A stretch of 64,000 bases of DNA from NCBI RefSeq assembly GCF_021134715.1, contig NC_060026.1, positions 3,100,001-3,164,000 of the forward strand, written 5' to 3'. A program made the translations under genes and the position numbers. Under the pieces are notes generated by a model. The model ran no database searches, was not told where the DNA came from, and was given only the letters and a program-made list of their open reading frames with translations. Shown in pieces: positions 17,849-31,273 of the stretch. Source of the stretch: Daphnia pulex (Eukaryota; Arthropoda; Branchiopoda; Diplostraca; Daphniidae). Each line of letters opens with the position of its first letter. The first letter of the stretch is position 1.

Positions 17849-17856
17849 TATAAATA
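17849..17856 (+). promoter_or_regulatory. TATA box of Ast6
   Basis: TATAAATA, then AGCTTGACGAGACTGCTC as in the other astacin promoters, a 5' UTR exon ending near 17991 (GATTCACG-like, donor GTAAG) and an intron to 18077. Confidence 0.5.
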
Positions 17857-18096
17857 CCTGCATGCGAAACCTTCTTCGGTATACGATTCGTTTTCAGCTT
17901 GACGAGACTGCTCAATCGAATTCAAGGGGACACTTCAACGTTGCTGGAAATTATTCGCACCTCTCAATATAGGCGCTTTCGAATTCACGGTAAGAAAAAA
18001 TGAAATCATTACTGCTGGTCTTAATCGATAAACATCGATAAACATTTAACTTCATTCCTCTCCTGTTACTGTTTCAGAGCTAAAATCAAGTTGAAA

Positions 18097-19419
<1,323 letters not shown>

Positions 19420-19739
19420 TCTCTCTGATAATATCCGACATTAGCTGTAGAGAACTGGCTGTTAGCATCGATGCAATCTACCTTGGTCTTCATTCATCCA
19501 ATGAAGCTAATTCTAAAATGCCAAGTTCCTATCCCTAATAATCTTCCCTTTTATATTTGTTTATTCCCTGTTAGTAGTACTTAGAAATATTCATTTGCAA
19601 ACAGAAAACCTACTTTTGCGTTATTATACCAATGCATTTAACCAATACGCCGTAATACAAATACTTCATTGAGCATTATACCATTTGTTCATTTTCAAAT
19701 TCCATGTGCACACCCTTCAAAATGCTTGTGATCAGACTG

Positions 19740-21890
19740 TCAATTTAAATAACGATCTACAATTGTTTCAGTACGCTTATAACCTGAAGAACTTCGGTAA
19801 AGAGTATCTAATCAATTATTCAAGACGGTAAACGTGCTGAAGGTATCGATGCAATTGTCGCATCAACAAACAGAAATCAAATCGAAAGAACAGCAAAATG
19901 ATATCGCTAAACATGCTCTAAATTGTAGATTGACTTTCCAAATGAGGCGAGAAAAAAAAACCAGGGGTTTTGGCTCCGAAACAATGGCAAGTATTAAGAA
20001 ATAGTAAAATAAAATTTTATTTTGCTATTTTTATCGACCATTTAAAAAAAAGAAGAAGCTACTGGAAAACCCTTCGAGGTCTAGTAATTGACTTTATGGA
20101 AACATTAGCTGTACGAAATTAAAGGTATTTTTCACTATTCTTTTCCCATAAACAATGACGTAGTATCAAGGTGGAGAAGAACTACAATAACGATTCAAAA
20201 TAAAAACAAACAAAAAATATTAAAAAGTCGAAATCGACAAAAAATTACCAAAGATTTTAGAAAGTGCAATAAAAAGGAGAAAAGGGGGAATACATTCAAA
20301 TTTCCGCGACTCTTTCAACGCAAATTACCAATAACTATGGTCAAACCAAAACGACCTCATGAAAAAGTATTTCATGGAGGTTTCATCAATGTATCTGAAA
20401 AAGTCAGATGAGATTTTCAATAAGGGGAAAAAACAATCAGGTAGAACGCCTTTGAAGCTTAAAGCATTTAATTGTTCCCAGCCCATTGCTGTGAGGGACA
20501 GGGGAATCCACGGCTTGCAGCCAACACGCCAAACGAAAAAATATTGGATGGACGATCAATTTTGGGATTAACAAACAAAAGAATTAAATAACTCCCTAGA
20601 GAGATTCAGACGTCGGCAAAGGTTTACACAGTAAAGAAACGCGTGTCCGAAAAGCTCGGAAAACTCCAAAGTAAAAGAATTGCGCTGACCCACTCACGTC
20701 AAACATTTCCTGATTATACTGTGACTACTATCATATATCTATAGTGAACCTGAAGGGCCATAGGATAGTTTTGTCGAAACTATGCTGACCCACATGAACG
20801 AAGAAGATTGTGTTAACTCGAGAGACCCAATTATGCTTATAACGATACGCCACCAAAGAGAAAACAAGCATAATTTTTCCTACCTTGAAAGCTAGGAAAT
20901 ACAGCCAGGCATCCATTTTCATAGAGCAGCCAAGTTGAATACGTCTGACGCGATAGGGAGAAGAGTGTCCTCGTGAATACCCCCACATTCACATGAGTGT
21001 ACACGAGGACAGAGGAATTTAAAGGTGGGGAAGAAGAGATGAATCGTCCGACATCGTTGGATTCTCCATCAAATGTTGTGCTAATTACCTACAAAATACA
21101 AGAATGATTAGAATGGAAAACAATTACAAAAGCCAGAAGTAAAGATATAAGTTGAAAATGAAAGAGTAGGAATTTTTTAAACGAGAGAATATAAAGTTTC
21201 AATGGAGCACACTACACATACACAAGTCATGCAAATCATTAAATTAGATACAGACTAAATGAGGCAGGGGTGGAAAAATGAATACCAAATTGATGAAGCT
21301 GACAAGCTGGACACTGCTGCTGATGACGCTGCTGATGAGGTTGAATGATGACAAGAAAGCTTCAATTCTTGTTAATGATGATGGCTGGCTCGACTCAACG
21401 TCTGCAGAAAGAAGACAAAATTGAAAACTCACACTGAAACATAGTTAATGACAAATCCATGTTACTGTCTATGGTTACATGATAAGTGCTCGACACAAAT
21501 CAAAATTTTACAAATTATTGAACCGTAATATTCCATTTATTACAGCCACACGAATCATCCTAATTAATTCTAAACTATTTACCTGCTATGCAAAGTATAT
21601 TAAACTTATCGAGGAGACAAGAGAAGACACGACCGACACGACACACGACACAAAGATCACATTTTTGTAATTTTCTGTGTTTCGTAGAATTTTAGCAGCC
21701 ATTAACACGGTTGCCAAATATATTCCCGCCTAATTCTCCCCCTTCCCGCCCCTCTGGCGGCGCCAAGTTGAAACCAACACAATGAAAAATAGGGCGAGAA
21801 ATGTAATAAGAAAAAAATGTAAAAATTTAACACGAACTCACTAAAAAAAAGAAGAAAAAAAAATTATTCTAGTAACATTTTTTTAAATTA
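19740..21890. repeat. R3: third copy of the co-duplicated block
   Basis: Follows Ast6. It shares with R1 the stretches GAAACTATGCTGACCC and CGAGAGACCCAATT, and the segment near 21610-21740 (ACACGACCGACACGAC, GGTTGCCAAATA) matches R1 5930-6010. It also carries the pair CCTCGTGAATAC ... GTACACGAGGAC near 20968-21010 that recurs in R4. No intact ORF of note. Confidence 0.6.
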
Positions 21891-22177
21891 GAATCAGCAA
21901 AAGGGAAGGCATCTGGATTTCGGAGTGATGACTGATATTACCCTGGTATTACCAAAATAATTGCGATGGGATTTGTTTGCTATGATTCCAATGTATTCGA
22001 TATAATTCTTGCCAATCGCCCACTTATCACAAAGAATTTTGCCACAGGTAATTAAAAACCACACCCTTTGTAAATTGTCAAATGTTTTAATAGAGATTAT
22101 AGGAACTTGAAGAGAGCCGTACTGATTAATCCAGTATTTAGCGAAGGAACTCATTAAGAGCTTATTAGCTTATTATC

Positions 22178-24618
22178 TTAGGCTGCTGCCACAACGTAGG
22201 CGGGATAGGTTTCAACGCTGCACTTGTTGACACCGCGCTTCATTAGGATGTAGCCACCAATCCCCCAACTGGTGCCCCATGTATTACGAACGACCCAATA
22301 GTTAATGCTCTTAAGCACGCCCCATCCAACTACGACAACGCCGTGATTGACATCCTTTCCGTCACAGGCCGGATCATCGTACACGCCACTCCTATAAGTA
22401 AACACATTTCAATTAAATCGAGGGATCAGGAGGCATGATAAACAGTTAACTTACGAGTAGGAATAAAAGGAGCCGACCACAGTAATGGCAACTGCCAGAG
22501 GGCCGTATTTCGTCAGAGCTATTTGCATCTCAGTGGCGTTTTCGGCGGGGGTTGGCAACTCAAAATTTGGGTGTACGAGGATTCAGAATCTCAGAGATTC
22601 CGAGAGATTCTAGAGATTCTGAGGGATTCTGAGAGATTCTACGAGATTCCTGCGAGATTCTGAATCAAGTTTTCCCCAAAATTCCGCTAGGGGCGCCACT
22701 AGTCCTTGGCCCAGTTTCTCTACAGAAGTATGCACTATGTTACGTAGTGGGCGTAGCACCGTTTTGGCGTTTTGGCATGCTATACAGCTTATATAGACAT
22801 GTAGATCGTATTATCTTTAAGATAATTTACTGATAGGAAAAGGTGCTACAATAGGTTTTGTAAATTATAGTAGGATGAAGTAATCTGATAGTTAGAAATT
22901 AGATAGGTTTGAATTAAAAGTCCAGATTATTAATTTTAAAATAAAATATACGGGGAAAATTAACTTTAATTGCTGGGAATTATTGGTATATTATCAATTA
23001 AGTTTTTTTAACTATAAATTTTTCCCACCCCATCCTCCATTCATGAGCAGATGAAAAAATGTGTGCGCCACCCAGCGGTGGGAAAAAGGAGGGAAAATTA
23101 AAGAAGATTTGGCGCAACCCATATTTTTACATTTTGCAGTATTTCTAGTGCATTTTTTTACAATTGGAGCTTTTCAAAGACCAAATCTACAAAATATCTG
23201 GAATTTAGACGGTTTTGGGGTAGTTTAAAGTTAAAAAAGGGGGTTAATTTAGTGAGATTCTGGAGATTCTACGAGATTCTATGGGATTCTACGGGATTCT
23301 GTGAGATTCTGAAGATTCTACGAGATTCTGAAGATTCTATGAGATTCCGGGGATTCTGGAGGGATTCTTAAGATTCTGACAAGATTCTGGCTAGGGTGTA
23401 CGAGGATTCTGGGGAGTTGCCAACCCCCGGTTTTCGGATTCGACGTAATCGAACGAGGAAACTTTGGCTCCGATTTTACACGCACATTTCGAGCAGAAGT
23501 TGCAGGTGTTTTTCTTTGTAAATTATTCGCTTGATTAGTCCTCGTTTACAAATCATTTATGGTCGCCTGTGTATCTATCAATGAAACGACAACTTACTTT
23601 TGCGGTGTAAGGGTAAAGCGCTTCCTTAGCAGATCCACCAACCTTCTGCAAGTGTTCCCACGCTACGGTGTACCATCCACCATTACATCCCATGTTAGTG
23701 CTGGCAGTGTCGCAGTCAACCAGTTGCTGTTCGCTGGAATGTGAGAGAGATAATTAGGAGGTCTAAAATTTCTCTGAAATTAAAATTTGTTATAGTTTGG
23801 ACTCACCTTAACACAACGGCTCGTTTGGTTTTCAGGCATTTGGAGAACTCGAGCGGAGCGATGGCACTAAAAGCCCAGCAGCTACCACACTGTTAATTTT
23901 TAAAAAAGCGCGGCAATTTTAAAATGTTACAAAATAGTAAATTAGCTCAAATTTAAAGGTGGTACCAAACGTTGGTTTTTCACAGCAGCCAGGCAAGTGT
24001 GATTACGGTAGTCCAACTACTCAACAAAAAGACAAGAAAATTAAGATCCTTCAAAGCAGACATGAATAGATTTGTGGACACGTACGCTAGCAGCAATACG
24101 AATAGCTTTGCGATCGTTATGGTGACCGCTCTTGGATATTAGCGATCGAGGTTTGGAGGTTAGTTGAGGCAACACAGTTCCTAAAAGTTGATTCAATTCC
24201 TCTTCCGTCTAGAGTAGAAATTCGATCAGAAACGCAAGTGAATGAAGATAAATAAAAATTGATGATCGAAAAGTGCGTTTCCTATTTAAATACCCTGTCG
24301 GAGAGTTTATTGTGTGTCTGTTTATAGGTAGAATTGCCGCTGTTGTGCTTCTTGATTTTGGCGTCTTTGTTGAGGAAAACTTGTTTTCGCATTTTCTCCT
24401 GCTTCCCTCCGTCAACCGTTTCATTGTAATTTTTACTGTGTTTTGTCTGCAGAAGAAGCGATGCGATTTGAAATAATCAATTCAACAAATTAGTAAACCA
24501 AATTTTCTGCTCGTATAGGTTAAATTACCTTGTAATCTTTCCATTCGGCGGTAGCCTCAGATTGGCCTTTGATGGCTATTACGATCATAAGAACAACGGA
24601 TACAAAAAGAACCTTCAT
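22178..24618 (-). pseudogene. CP1: cathepsin L-like cysteine protease interrupted by a hAT-type MITE
   Basis: Exons (5' to 3'): 24529-24618 signal peptide; 24294-24446 and 24086-24208 I29 prodomain; 23966-24016; 23807-23889 with CGSCWAF; 23598-23733 with GCNGG; exon 7, split into 23430-23513 and 22455-22537; 22178-22391 with [11 protein letters not shown] and VRNTWGTSWG. Exon 7 contains a MITE at 22546-23429 with an 8-bp target duplication. Without the insert and one duplication copy, exon 7 is 167 nt and fully in frame, so the gene was intact until the insertion. The catalytic triad is otherwise present; NSW is NTW here. Exon 7 has additional cysteines (CNFCSKCAC), shared with CP2. Confidence 0.88.
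22546..23429. mobile_element. Non-autonomous hAT-type element (MITE) with GATTCT-rich ends
   Basis: 884 bp with perfect 16-bp terminal inverted repeats (CGGGGGTTGGCAACTC) and an 8-bp target duplication GTTTTCGG at 22538-22545 and 23430-23437. An 8-bp duplication and a CxGGGGTTGGCAA-type end are typical of the hAT superfamily. Both subterminal zones hold many GATTCT units in the same orientation, and GGGTGTACGAGGATTC occurs near both ends. No transposase ORF. Confidence 0.88.
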
Positions 24619-24659
24619 TTTTTGCGACTAGCGATCCTGCCTGTCCTGTCTTTTTAAAA

Positions 24660-25480
24660 AAGAAATATTATCAAGTATTATTTCACTGAAAATGATGAAA
24701 AGGCTTATCCAGGATTTCCGTTTCAATATGCAGCTACTGAATAAATGCTCATAGTTTCACTTCACGTCCCGTATTTTTCTTAACATTAGAAATAAGGTCC
24801 ACCAAATTGTGAAAGTGGGAAATTACGTATTCACAGACACGCTAGAAATGTTTCTGTCTGGTGTCCATCTGCGTTTTTTTTTCTTTTTTTGAATAGGGTA
24901 GCAGTTGGGACCGGATACAATCTAGACTATACAGTCTAGCATCTGTCAGTTGCGCCACATGCCATACAACAGTAGTACTGTCGTTAGCGGCAAAGTAGTA
25001 GTAGTAGTTGCACTATATAAGTTGTACTATAAGCAAGACAATAAGATACAGTACTAGGAGGCCTTATACTGTTAATAGAATTAAAGTTCTGTTGAAAAAA
25101 CTTTCGAAAATTAGTTCAGTTATCTATCAATATCGGACAACATCCTGCATGTGGTTGATAGAACAATGGCCATATAGAAGTACCGGATTCTCTTGGGTAG
25201 GGTTTGCAAGAAGGTTAAGAGTTAATAATTACTTTTTGCAAATTCTCTCCTAGAGAATACGTTTTACTCGAAGCTACACATCAGATACTCCGATCTGACT
25301 CCGATTACTGATGAAATTCTGTCAAAATATTATTCAATTAATTCATAAAATTTCTGATTATTAACATTCTTCTAGAACACCACATCTTCCACCAGATTAA
25401 TATCTACATTAATAGGCTACTCTAAATTAATAGCCAAGCTATTATTTTTTGCTGTAGATAAAAAGGTAACTTGCGCTATT
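24660..25480. other. Spacer upstream of CP1, nothing recognised
   Basis: Contains a short GTA trinucleotide run near 24995 and T-rich tracts. I see no exon or RNA gene. Confidence 0.4.
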
Positions 25481-25486
25481 CCCATT

Positions 25487-25735
25487 TAATTAGTGTCCCA
25501 TGAATTCCGAACGATATGGTATAGTAAACTCGATTGAGATTGACCCAGCAACACGCTACAGGTACACGTCGTTGTAAACTCAACTCCTGTAAGATATAAA
25601 TGTACCGCCGGTGATCGGTGAATAAAACCAAAAGTTCCAAGAAAAATAATTAATGAATAACACGGACACGTAAGAATAAAAGCTGCCGTCAGCGGCAATG
25701 GCAACTGAGGCCCGTATTTCTGCAGGTATCAAGAG
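25487..25735 (-). pseudogene. Cysteine protease relic (fragments of last two exons)
   Basis: On -, about 25670-25735 reads LQKYGP then, after a small deletion and frameshift, a remnant of AVAIAADGSFYSY, which is exon 7 of the array genes. About 25487-25590 retains pieces of the last exon: GVYND, VLLGQS and IVRNSWDTN. Several frameshifts are needed, so it is dead. It lies between CP1 and CP2, as expected for a lost array member. Confidence 0.72.
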
Positions 25736-25739
25736 CTCG

Positions 25740-26735
25740 TCTGCTATAAGTGCATCACTCACAATTGCGCAGCTCGTTTAGGTTATTCCGCACGTTTCAC
25801 AGAAAAAGGCAGACTGTTCGGGCAGGTCTAATCACTTAATTCTGAAAGGGATAGCTGGTAGCATTTCAATACAGTTTGCGTCATGCCTCATTTTAACGCT
25901 ATACATCTGCGTTTTCGGGATTGAATGGCTTCCATTAACTGCACTATAATACCTGGACAATAGAACTATAGTTGCATTTGGTGTTTGGATTAGTTATTGG
26001 ATTTTAAGAAATGTTGTTGTATATTAATGAAAAGTTGAAAACACCCACTGAATGAAGACTCCTCCCATTCGGCTTTTTTCTGTTCCAGTATCTATGGTTT
26101 TTATAAAAATATGAGTTATTGATGAAGTGCTAAGATGTGACGCGCATCTGTTTTCCGGACATATGGTATAGACTACGTAACAGACAAGATGAAACCGGAT
26201 ATGGAAAACGAAGCTTTTATTCGTTTGGCCTGCAATTATTCAAATTTCGATAGAGCTTGTGTGGATTCACTATAATGTCCATCATTGTCGTTTGTCTTTG
26301 GCTGGCGGGCTGGCGGCCTTGGCTTTTTTATTTATTCTTTGGGGGAAGAGGGGAAAATTATTAAAAAAAATAGAAGGAAATCATTTCAAATTGCTAGATA
26401 ATATAGATCCCAAAATAAAAATAGTACGTCATAAAAAGTTATTATTATCAACTCACATCATCAGTCACATGTTGTGTTAACGGGATTTGGCAACGGCGTA
26501 AATTAATGGCTGCTCGAAAAAGTGTACACAACAAATGAAATTTCAAAAATGTGTCCGGGCGCAGTGTCTCGGATCTCCTCCACAGTTCCAGTTCAACTTC
26601 AACACTTGATGCAGGAATTTAAGCTGGTAAATTGCTTTAAAATTTTAAAATAAAAATAGTTCGTTAATGGGGGCTTCGATCAGAGTATACTTAATACTTA
26701 TCATGGAATTATCAATGCAAGATCTCAATCAGTGC
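25740..26735. other. Spacer, nothing recognised
   Basis: AT-rich with short chance ORFs only. No similarity to the neighbouring protease exons that I can see. Confidence 0.4.
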
Positions 26736-26739
26736 ACGG

Positions 26740-27970
26740 CATGGCATGGCAAGACATACATTTTGCATTTAGTTTGTTTGCAATGCTAATTCATGCTTCC
26801 TATTTTCTTCTTTGTTCAGATTTGAGTGCTGAGCTTGCCAGCCCATCATCAACATCATCAACTTGTGCACGTCAGCATCAGCAGCAGTGTCAGCTAGGGT
26901 GGGTAGGTACATTTTGTGATACTCTCAATAATTTAATTTAATCAGTGATGTCTTTAAATGATTTATACATGACTTGCACACGTGCAGTGTGCTAGGTTCA
27001 AACTTAACATCTTCTCGTTTATTAAAATGAATGATATAGATATATATCCATCTTATTTTAAAGTTCCCCTTACTTGTAGATTCCATAAATATTTTCCACA
27101 CCATATCTATTATTTTTCTTTTGTGCAGGTAAACAGCATCCGTTTTTTTGGGGGAATTCACCAATGACTCATCAATCATCTCTTTTTTCCCCCTTTAAAT
27201 CCCCAAACATCCTCGTGTACACCCATGTGAATATGTATGTATTCACGAGGATGCCCTTCCTCCCACCTCGTCTTACGTACGTTCAACTCTTCTGTCTGGA
27301 TGGAGCACTTGGAAATGTCTGGCTGTGTTTCCCAGGCTTCAAGGTAGGAAAAATTATACCTATTTTTCCTTTGGTGGCGCATCAGTTGGGTCTCTCGAGA
27401 ATAGAACCAGCGTCAACATGATTTTTTGCGTTCACGTAGGTCAACATATAGTTTAGGTCTGTCCGTTAGTGTAATTCTGCCGTGAGTGTGTATCAACGAA
27501 ATCCTTTTACTGAGCTTTTCGTACACACTTTTTTAAATTTTGCAAAGCCTTGCCCGTCTTGTTGGCATGGCTTTCTCTGAATAACCCTCTAGGGAGTAAT
27601 TTAATTCTTTTGTTCAAATAGGATCACACAGTTGCACTTCCTAAACTCCAATTCTATTTTCTCAAAGGATTTTCCTATTTGCCAAGTCAATGTCTGTAGG
27701 AATGATGCAACTGCTAATCTTGTAGCCTATAGTCGTCTTGATGTTTTACGATGAAAACGAAAATATTTCGGTACACTGAAACACGATATGTTTTTCGTGC
27801 AGTCGACTCTTGGTTTCCAGAAATCGAAATGGACAGTTTTCTCCTGTATTTTCTGGTCAACAATTTTGTGTGTTAGAAAAATTAAATTGTCGAACCTATT
27901 TTTGCCTTGATCAAGGAATTCTATGCTCAAATAGAATTTCTATCGCATTTTGATTGCTTGAATACAAATC
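26740..27970. repeat. R4: inverted copy of the co-duplicated block
   Basis: The reverse complement matches R1-R3, including TTTTTCCTACCTTGAAGCC, CTCGAGAGACCCAACTGATG, the hairpin-like GTATTCACGAGGAT/CTCGTGTACAC pair, and the relic peptide near 27640-27800 (VASFLQTLTWQI in R4, DSLAETLALQI in R2). Edges AG/ATTTGAGTGCTGAGC (26821) and TTCAAG/GTAGG (about 27342) are conserved. It lies within the cysteine protease region with no astacin beside it. Confidence 0.6.
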
Positions 27971-27974
27971 AAAA

Positions 27975-28395
27975 GCAATCAAGTTGTGATCGAAACCTGT
28001 TACCGTGTCCCACGGACAGCCCGAATATGTTACGCAATAGCTAGTGTCGAAAAACCAGACACACGGCGAGCTGTCGTCCTGTAAAGTTTGACAAATTATT
28101 TGAAAATATTTCCATAACGAATCAACTCATTCAATCACTTTTTTTTAATACGTGGATATTTTTCTCCTGCTGAAAGTTGGTCGGGGAAATGTTGTCTATT
28201 ACCTTACTAACGTCATTTGGTTTTGGCTAGGCCTTTTGATTTTCTCGGTGGGAAAAAAGGGGGAATAAATGCTCACAAGGAAGTCGGTTAAAATGGCTTT
28301 TTTTGTATTGTTTTTTATTCGTACCGATCAGCAGGAAATAAAATGACAAAAAGAACCAGGCCTGTCGGTATATTGCAGTTTGGACTAATGAAAAC
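27975..28395. other. Spacer downstream of CP2, nothing recognised
   Basis: Non-coding 3' flank of CP2. No exon recognised. Confidence 0.4.
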
Positions 28396-28404
28396 AGGCG
28401 GCGG

Positions 28405-30001
28405 TTACGAGGCCGGCACAACGTAAGCGGGATAAAGCTCCATTTTGCACTTGTTGACTCCGCGCTGGATGAGAATGTAGCCTTTGAGTCCCCATCCGGG
28501 TCCCCACGAATTCCTGGCGATCCAGTACTTGACTCCGTTGAGAATACCCCAACCGACCACGACGACGCCGTGATTCAGATCCGCTGTATCGCACGTTTTG
28601 TCCGTGTAAACGCCACTCCTGTAAGCGGATTGATTATTCTAGAATTTTCATCTACGATGCAACGAATGAAATAATCACGTACGAATAGGAGAAGAAGGGA
28701 TTGACCACTGAGATGGCTACAGCGAGAGGCCCGTACTTCTGCAGGGCAATTTGCATGGCCGTCGCATTGTTTGATTGGGCGTATCCGTACGTGGACACCT
28801 TGGCTCCGATCATACAGGCACACCCTGGACAATATTTGCAAGTGCCTTGCTAATAAAATAAAAATTCAAATAACGTTGCTGGTCTTTTATAGCCACACTC
28901 ATTTATCCCTAGAAAACAACTTACAACTCCTGTGTACGGGTAGAATGACTGTTTGGTCGATCCTTTGGCCGCTATGAGGTAGTCCCAGGCATCGGTGTAC
29001 CAACCGCCAGTGCAGCCTCCGTCAATTTGATCGCAGTCGACAAGTTGCTGTTCGCTGTGACGACGATAAGGTGAAAATTTGAGATGATTCAACAATAGTT
29101 AAAAAATAAAAGATTGGTTCACTCACCTCAGTAAAACAACTGACTTGGTTTTATTCTTGCACTGGGCAAACTCGAGCGGAGCGATGGCTGCGAAAGCCCA
29201 ACAACTTCCGCACTTGTTATATCCCAAATTGAAATTAATTTTGACTCGATGAGAAACAATTCAAGTAATCAAAAGTTACCCCTCCTTGATCTTTGACGGG
29301 TGGCATGCAGGTGTCGTTGTGATAGTACAGCTACTCTCCAAATCCAGAAAAAGAAAATGTCATTAAAGTAAAATGAATCATGGGAAATCTGGTAATTCTA
29401 ATAGTACACTAGTAGGAAGGGCGCGATTTTCGAATTCGATATTGAAGGATTGCAGAAACCGAGGAGAAGGGGCCAAAGAAGCATTGAGACCAAGATACCT
29501 TGTTAATTCTTCGTGACTCTGTGTATAAAATTTCAAATAATTGCCTGAACAATAGTTTCGCTCGCAGTATTAGGTAATGGTTTGTAATTTTCACCAAGTC
29601 TGAGAATTTGTTGTGCTCCAGTTGGTAGGAATGGCCTTGGCTGTTATGCAGTTTCAGTTGTTTGTCTTTAGCGAGGAAAATGGCATTGCGAATGTCATCT
29701 TCGCCTTTGAAGTAAATTTTGTTGTGTTTCAACTGCAATTAAAAAAAAGTGATTTGTTCAGAGCGGAAATAATTTGATACGGTTCAAATTAATTCTTTTT
29801 GAAGCATACAATTCACTATTGAATGAAAAAATTTGTTGAATTTGAAATTTTGATTGAAAATATCTCTGAAAGTGAGGTGCTTTAATAATGGTAATAGTAT
29901 TATACCTTGTACGATTTCCAGTCAGCTTCGGAAACAGATTGGCCACAGACGGCTGTTACGAAGACGGAAAAGAATACAGAGACGAGTTTCGTTTTTGCGA
30001 T
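28405..30001 (-). CDS. CP2: cathepsin L-like cysteine protease, start codon not found
   Basis: Exons 29906-about 30001, 29595-29732, 29408-29518, 29280-29330, 29127-29212, 28925-29054, 28683-28849 and 28405-28618 are all in frame. Prodomain with LEHNKFSDL; catalytic exon [35 protein letters not shown]; stop at 28405. Exon 1 encodes a good signal peptide core ([19 protein letters not shown]) but has ATC where the other genes have ATG. No ATG occurs in any frame on this strand for over 150 bp upstream. Either the start was lost, a non-ATG codon is used, or an upstream exon supplies it. Exon 7 has additional cysteines (CKYCPGCAC), as in CP1. Confidence 0.78.
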
Positions 30002-30109
30002 GAAGATGAAAATTGAAATCAAATCACAAAAATGTAATTCCAGCCCAAAATATTTGCTTAAGAGATTTGAAAACCAAGTCTTCTTGACAGGCCCACAATT
30101 CTGTTTATG

Positions 30110-31270
30110 ATTGTAACCACGAAAACGAAAGAACCCCTTATGCCGAATCGTTCGAACCCGTAATGGAATTTTTTTTTAAATCACGCCCATATTTGTGTGT
30201 CATATCCATCCGTTTATTGAAAATGGGGTTTTCGTGCTCTACATTTCTATCGCATCTGTCTACCCAACAGATTTTTTTTTTCTTTTTTAAATTAGCTCTA
30301 AAGGTTTCAGTGGGAGGTCCTTTCTGTATGTTTCAATACGTATATACTTCTACCGACTCCATTTGTACGTGTTGCTATGTCTGCATTTGTGTCTGCATTC
30401 GTTTTCATTGGTTGTTTCCTGTTGTGCCGGTTGCCACCGCTAGCGTGCGAAAGACCAATTGAGGTGCTTCAACTCTATATATCGAGCTCTGCGCGCGCTG
30501 CGCTTATTAGAGCGTAACAGTCACGCCACGTTATCGGCAACAAGTGCGACCATTACTCAGTCTGCAGCAGGAGCTTACTGACACATGACCACCATTCGGT
30601 ATAACTCGGTTGTAATAGCCCCAACGCTGAAAGTACGGGCAATTCTCTGCTGGACAGTTAGTCGTTTCAATTGTCATTTTGCTGGTGATTCGATTGAAAA
30701 TTGAGCACACTGAGCACAGCTATCCAACAGTCTATAAATGGTAGTTAAATTGTCGCCAGGGAAATCTCTGAAGGAATGCGATGGCAGAGTCGACAAAGCG
30801 CTAAAAACCTGATATAAACGTTACGTAATACGTAACCTGCTGCTGGATAGCTTGTTGGGGCGGGGGGGCGGGTGTTGTTGCATCACTTTCATCCGCTTTT
30901 GGGCCGTCGCAGATGTTCCCAGTAATTGGCTGTGTGTATTTGTTGGGAACTGGCTTAACATGATGTCGCCTTTGCATTAATAAAAGCCAACTGTTGTTTC
31001 GTTGACATCGCCATTAAATTAAGTTACCTTTTAAGGACTTTTCGAGTTTCCTTCCTCCCTTTTATCCAATAGGAATGAAACACGAGTCTTGCTATACATA
31101 TTCTACCGCGTAGATGGCTGACATTTATTTTATTTGTTTAAATCCCAGCATCAAGTTAACTACGAGTTAGTTATATTTTTTGATAATTTGAAATACTGTT
31201 ACACTTTTGTTATAATTAATAAATGTCAATAAATATTTTGTTTTTAAAATAATCGCGCACACGGCACGCC
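30110..31270. other. CP2-CP3 spacer, no gene seen
   Basis: Contains a G-rich run near 30858-30870. There are no protease exons and no tRNA-like fold that I could find by eye. Confidence 0.4.
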
Positions 31271-31273
31271 CAC

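Noticed and set aside
22580-22660. Short regular repeats (GATTCT units) as a possible CRISPR array
   Set aside because: Units are 6-12 bp without spacers of constant size, and they belong to the ends of a MITE in nuclear DNA.
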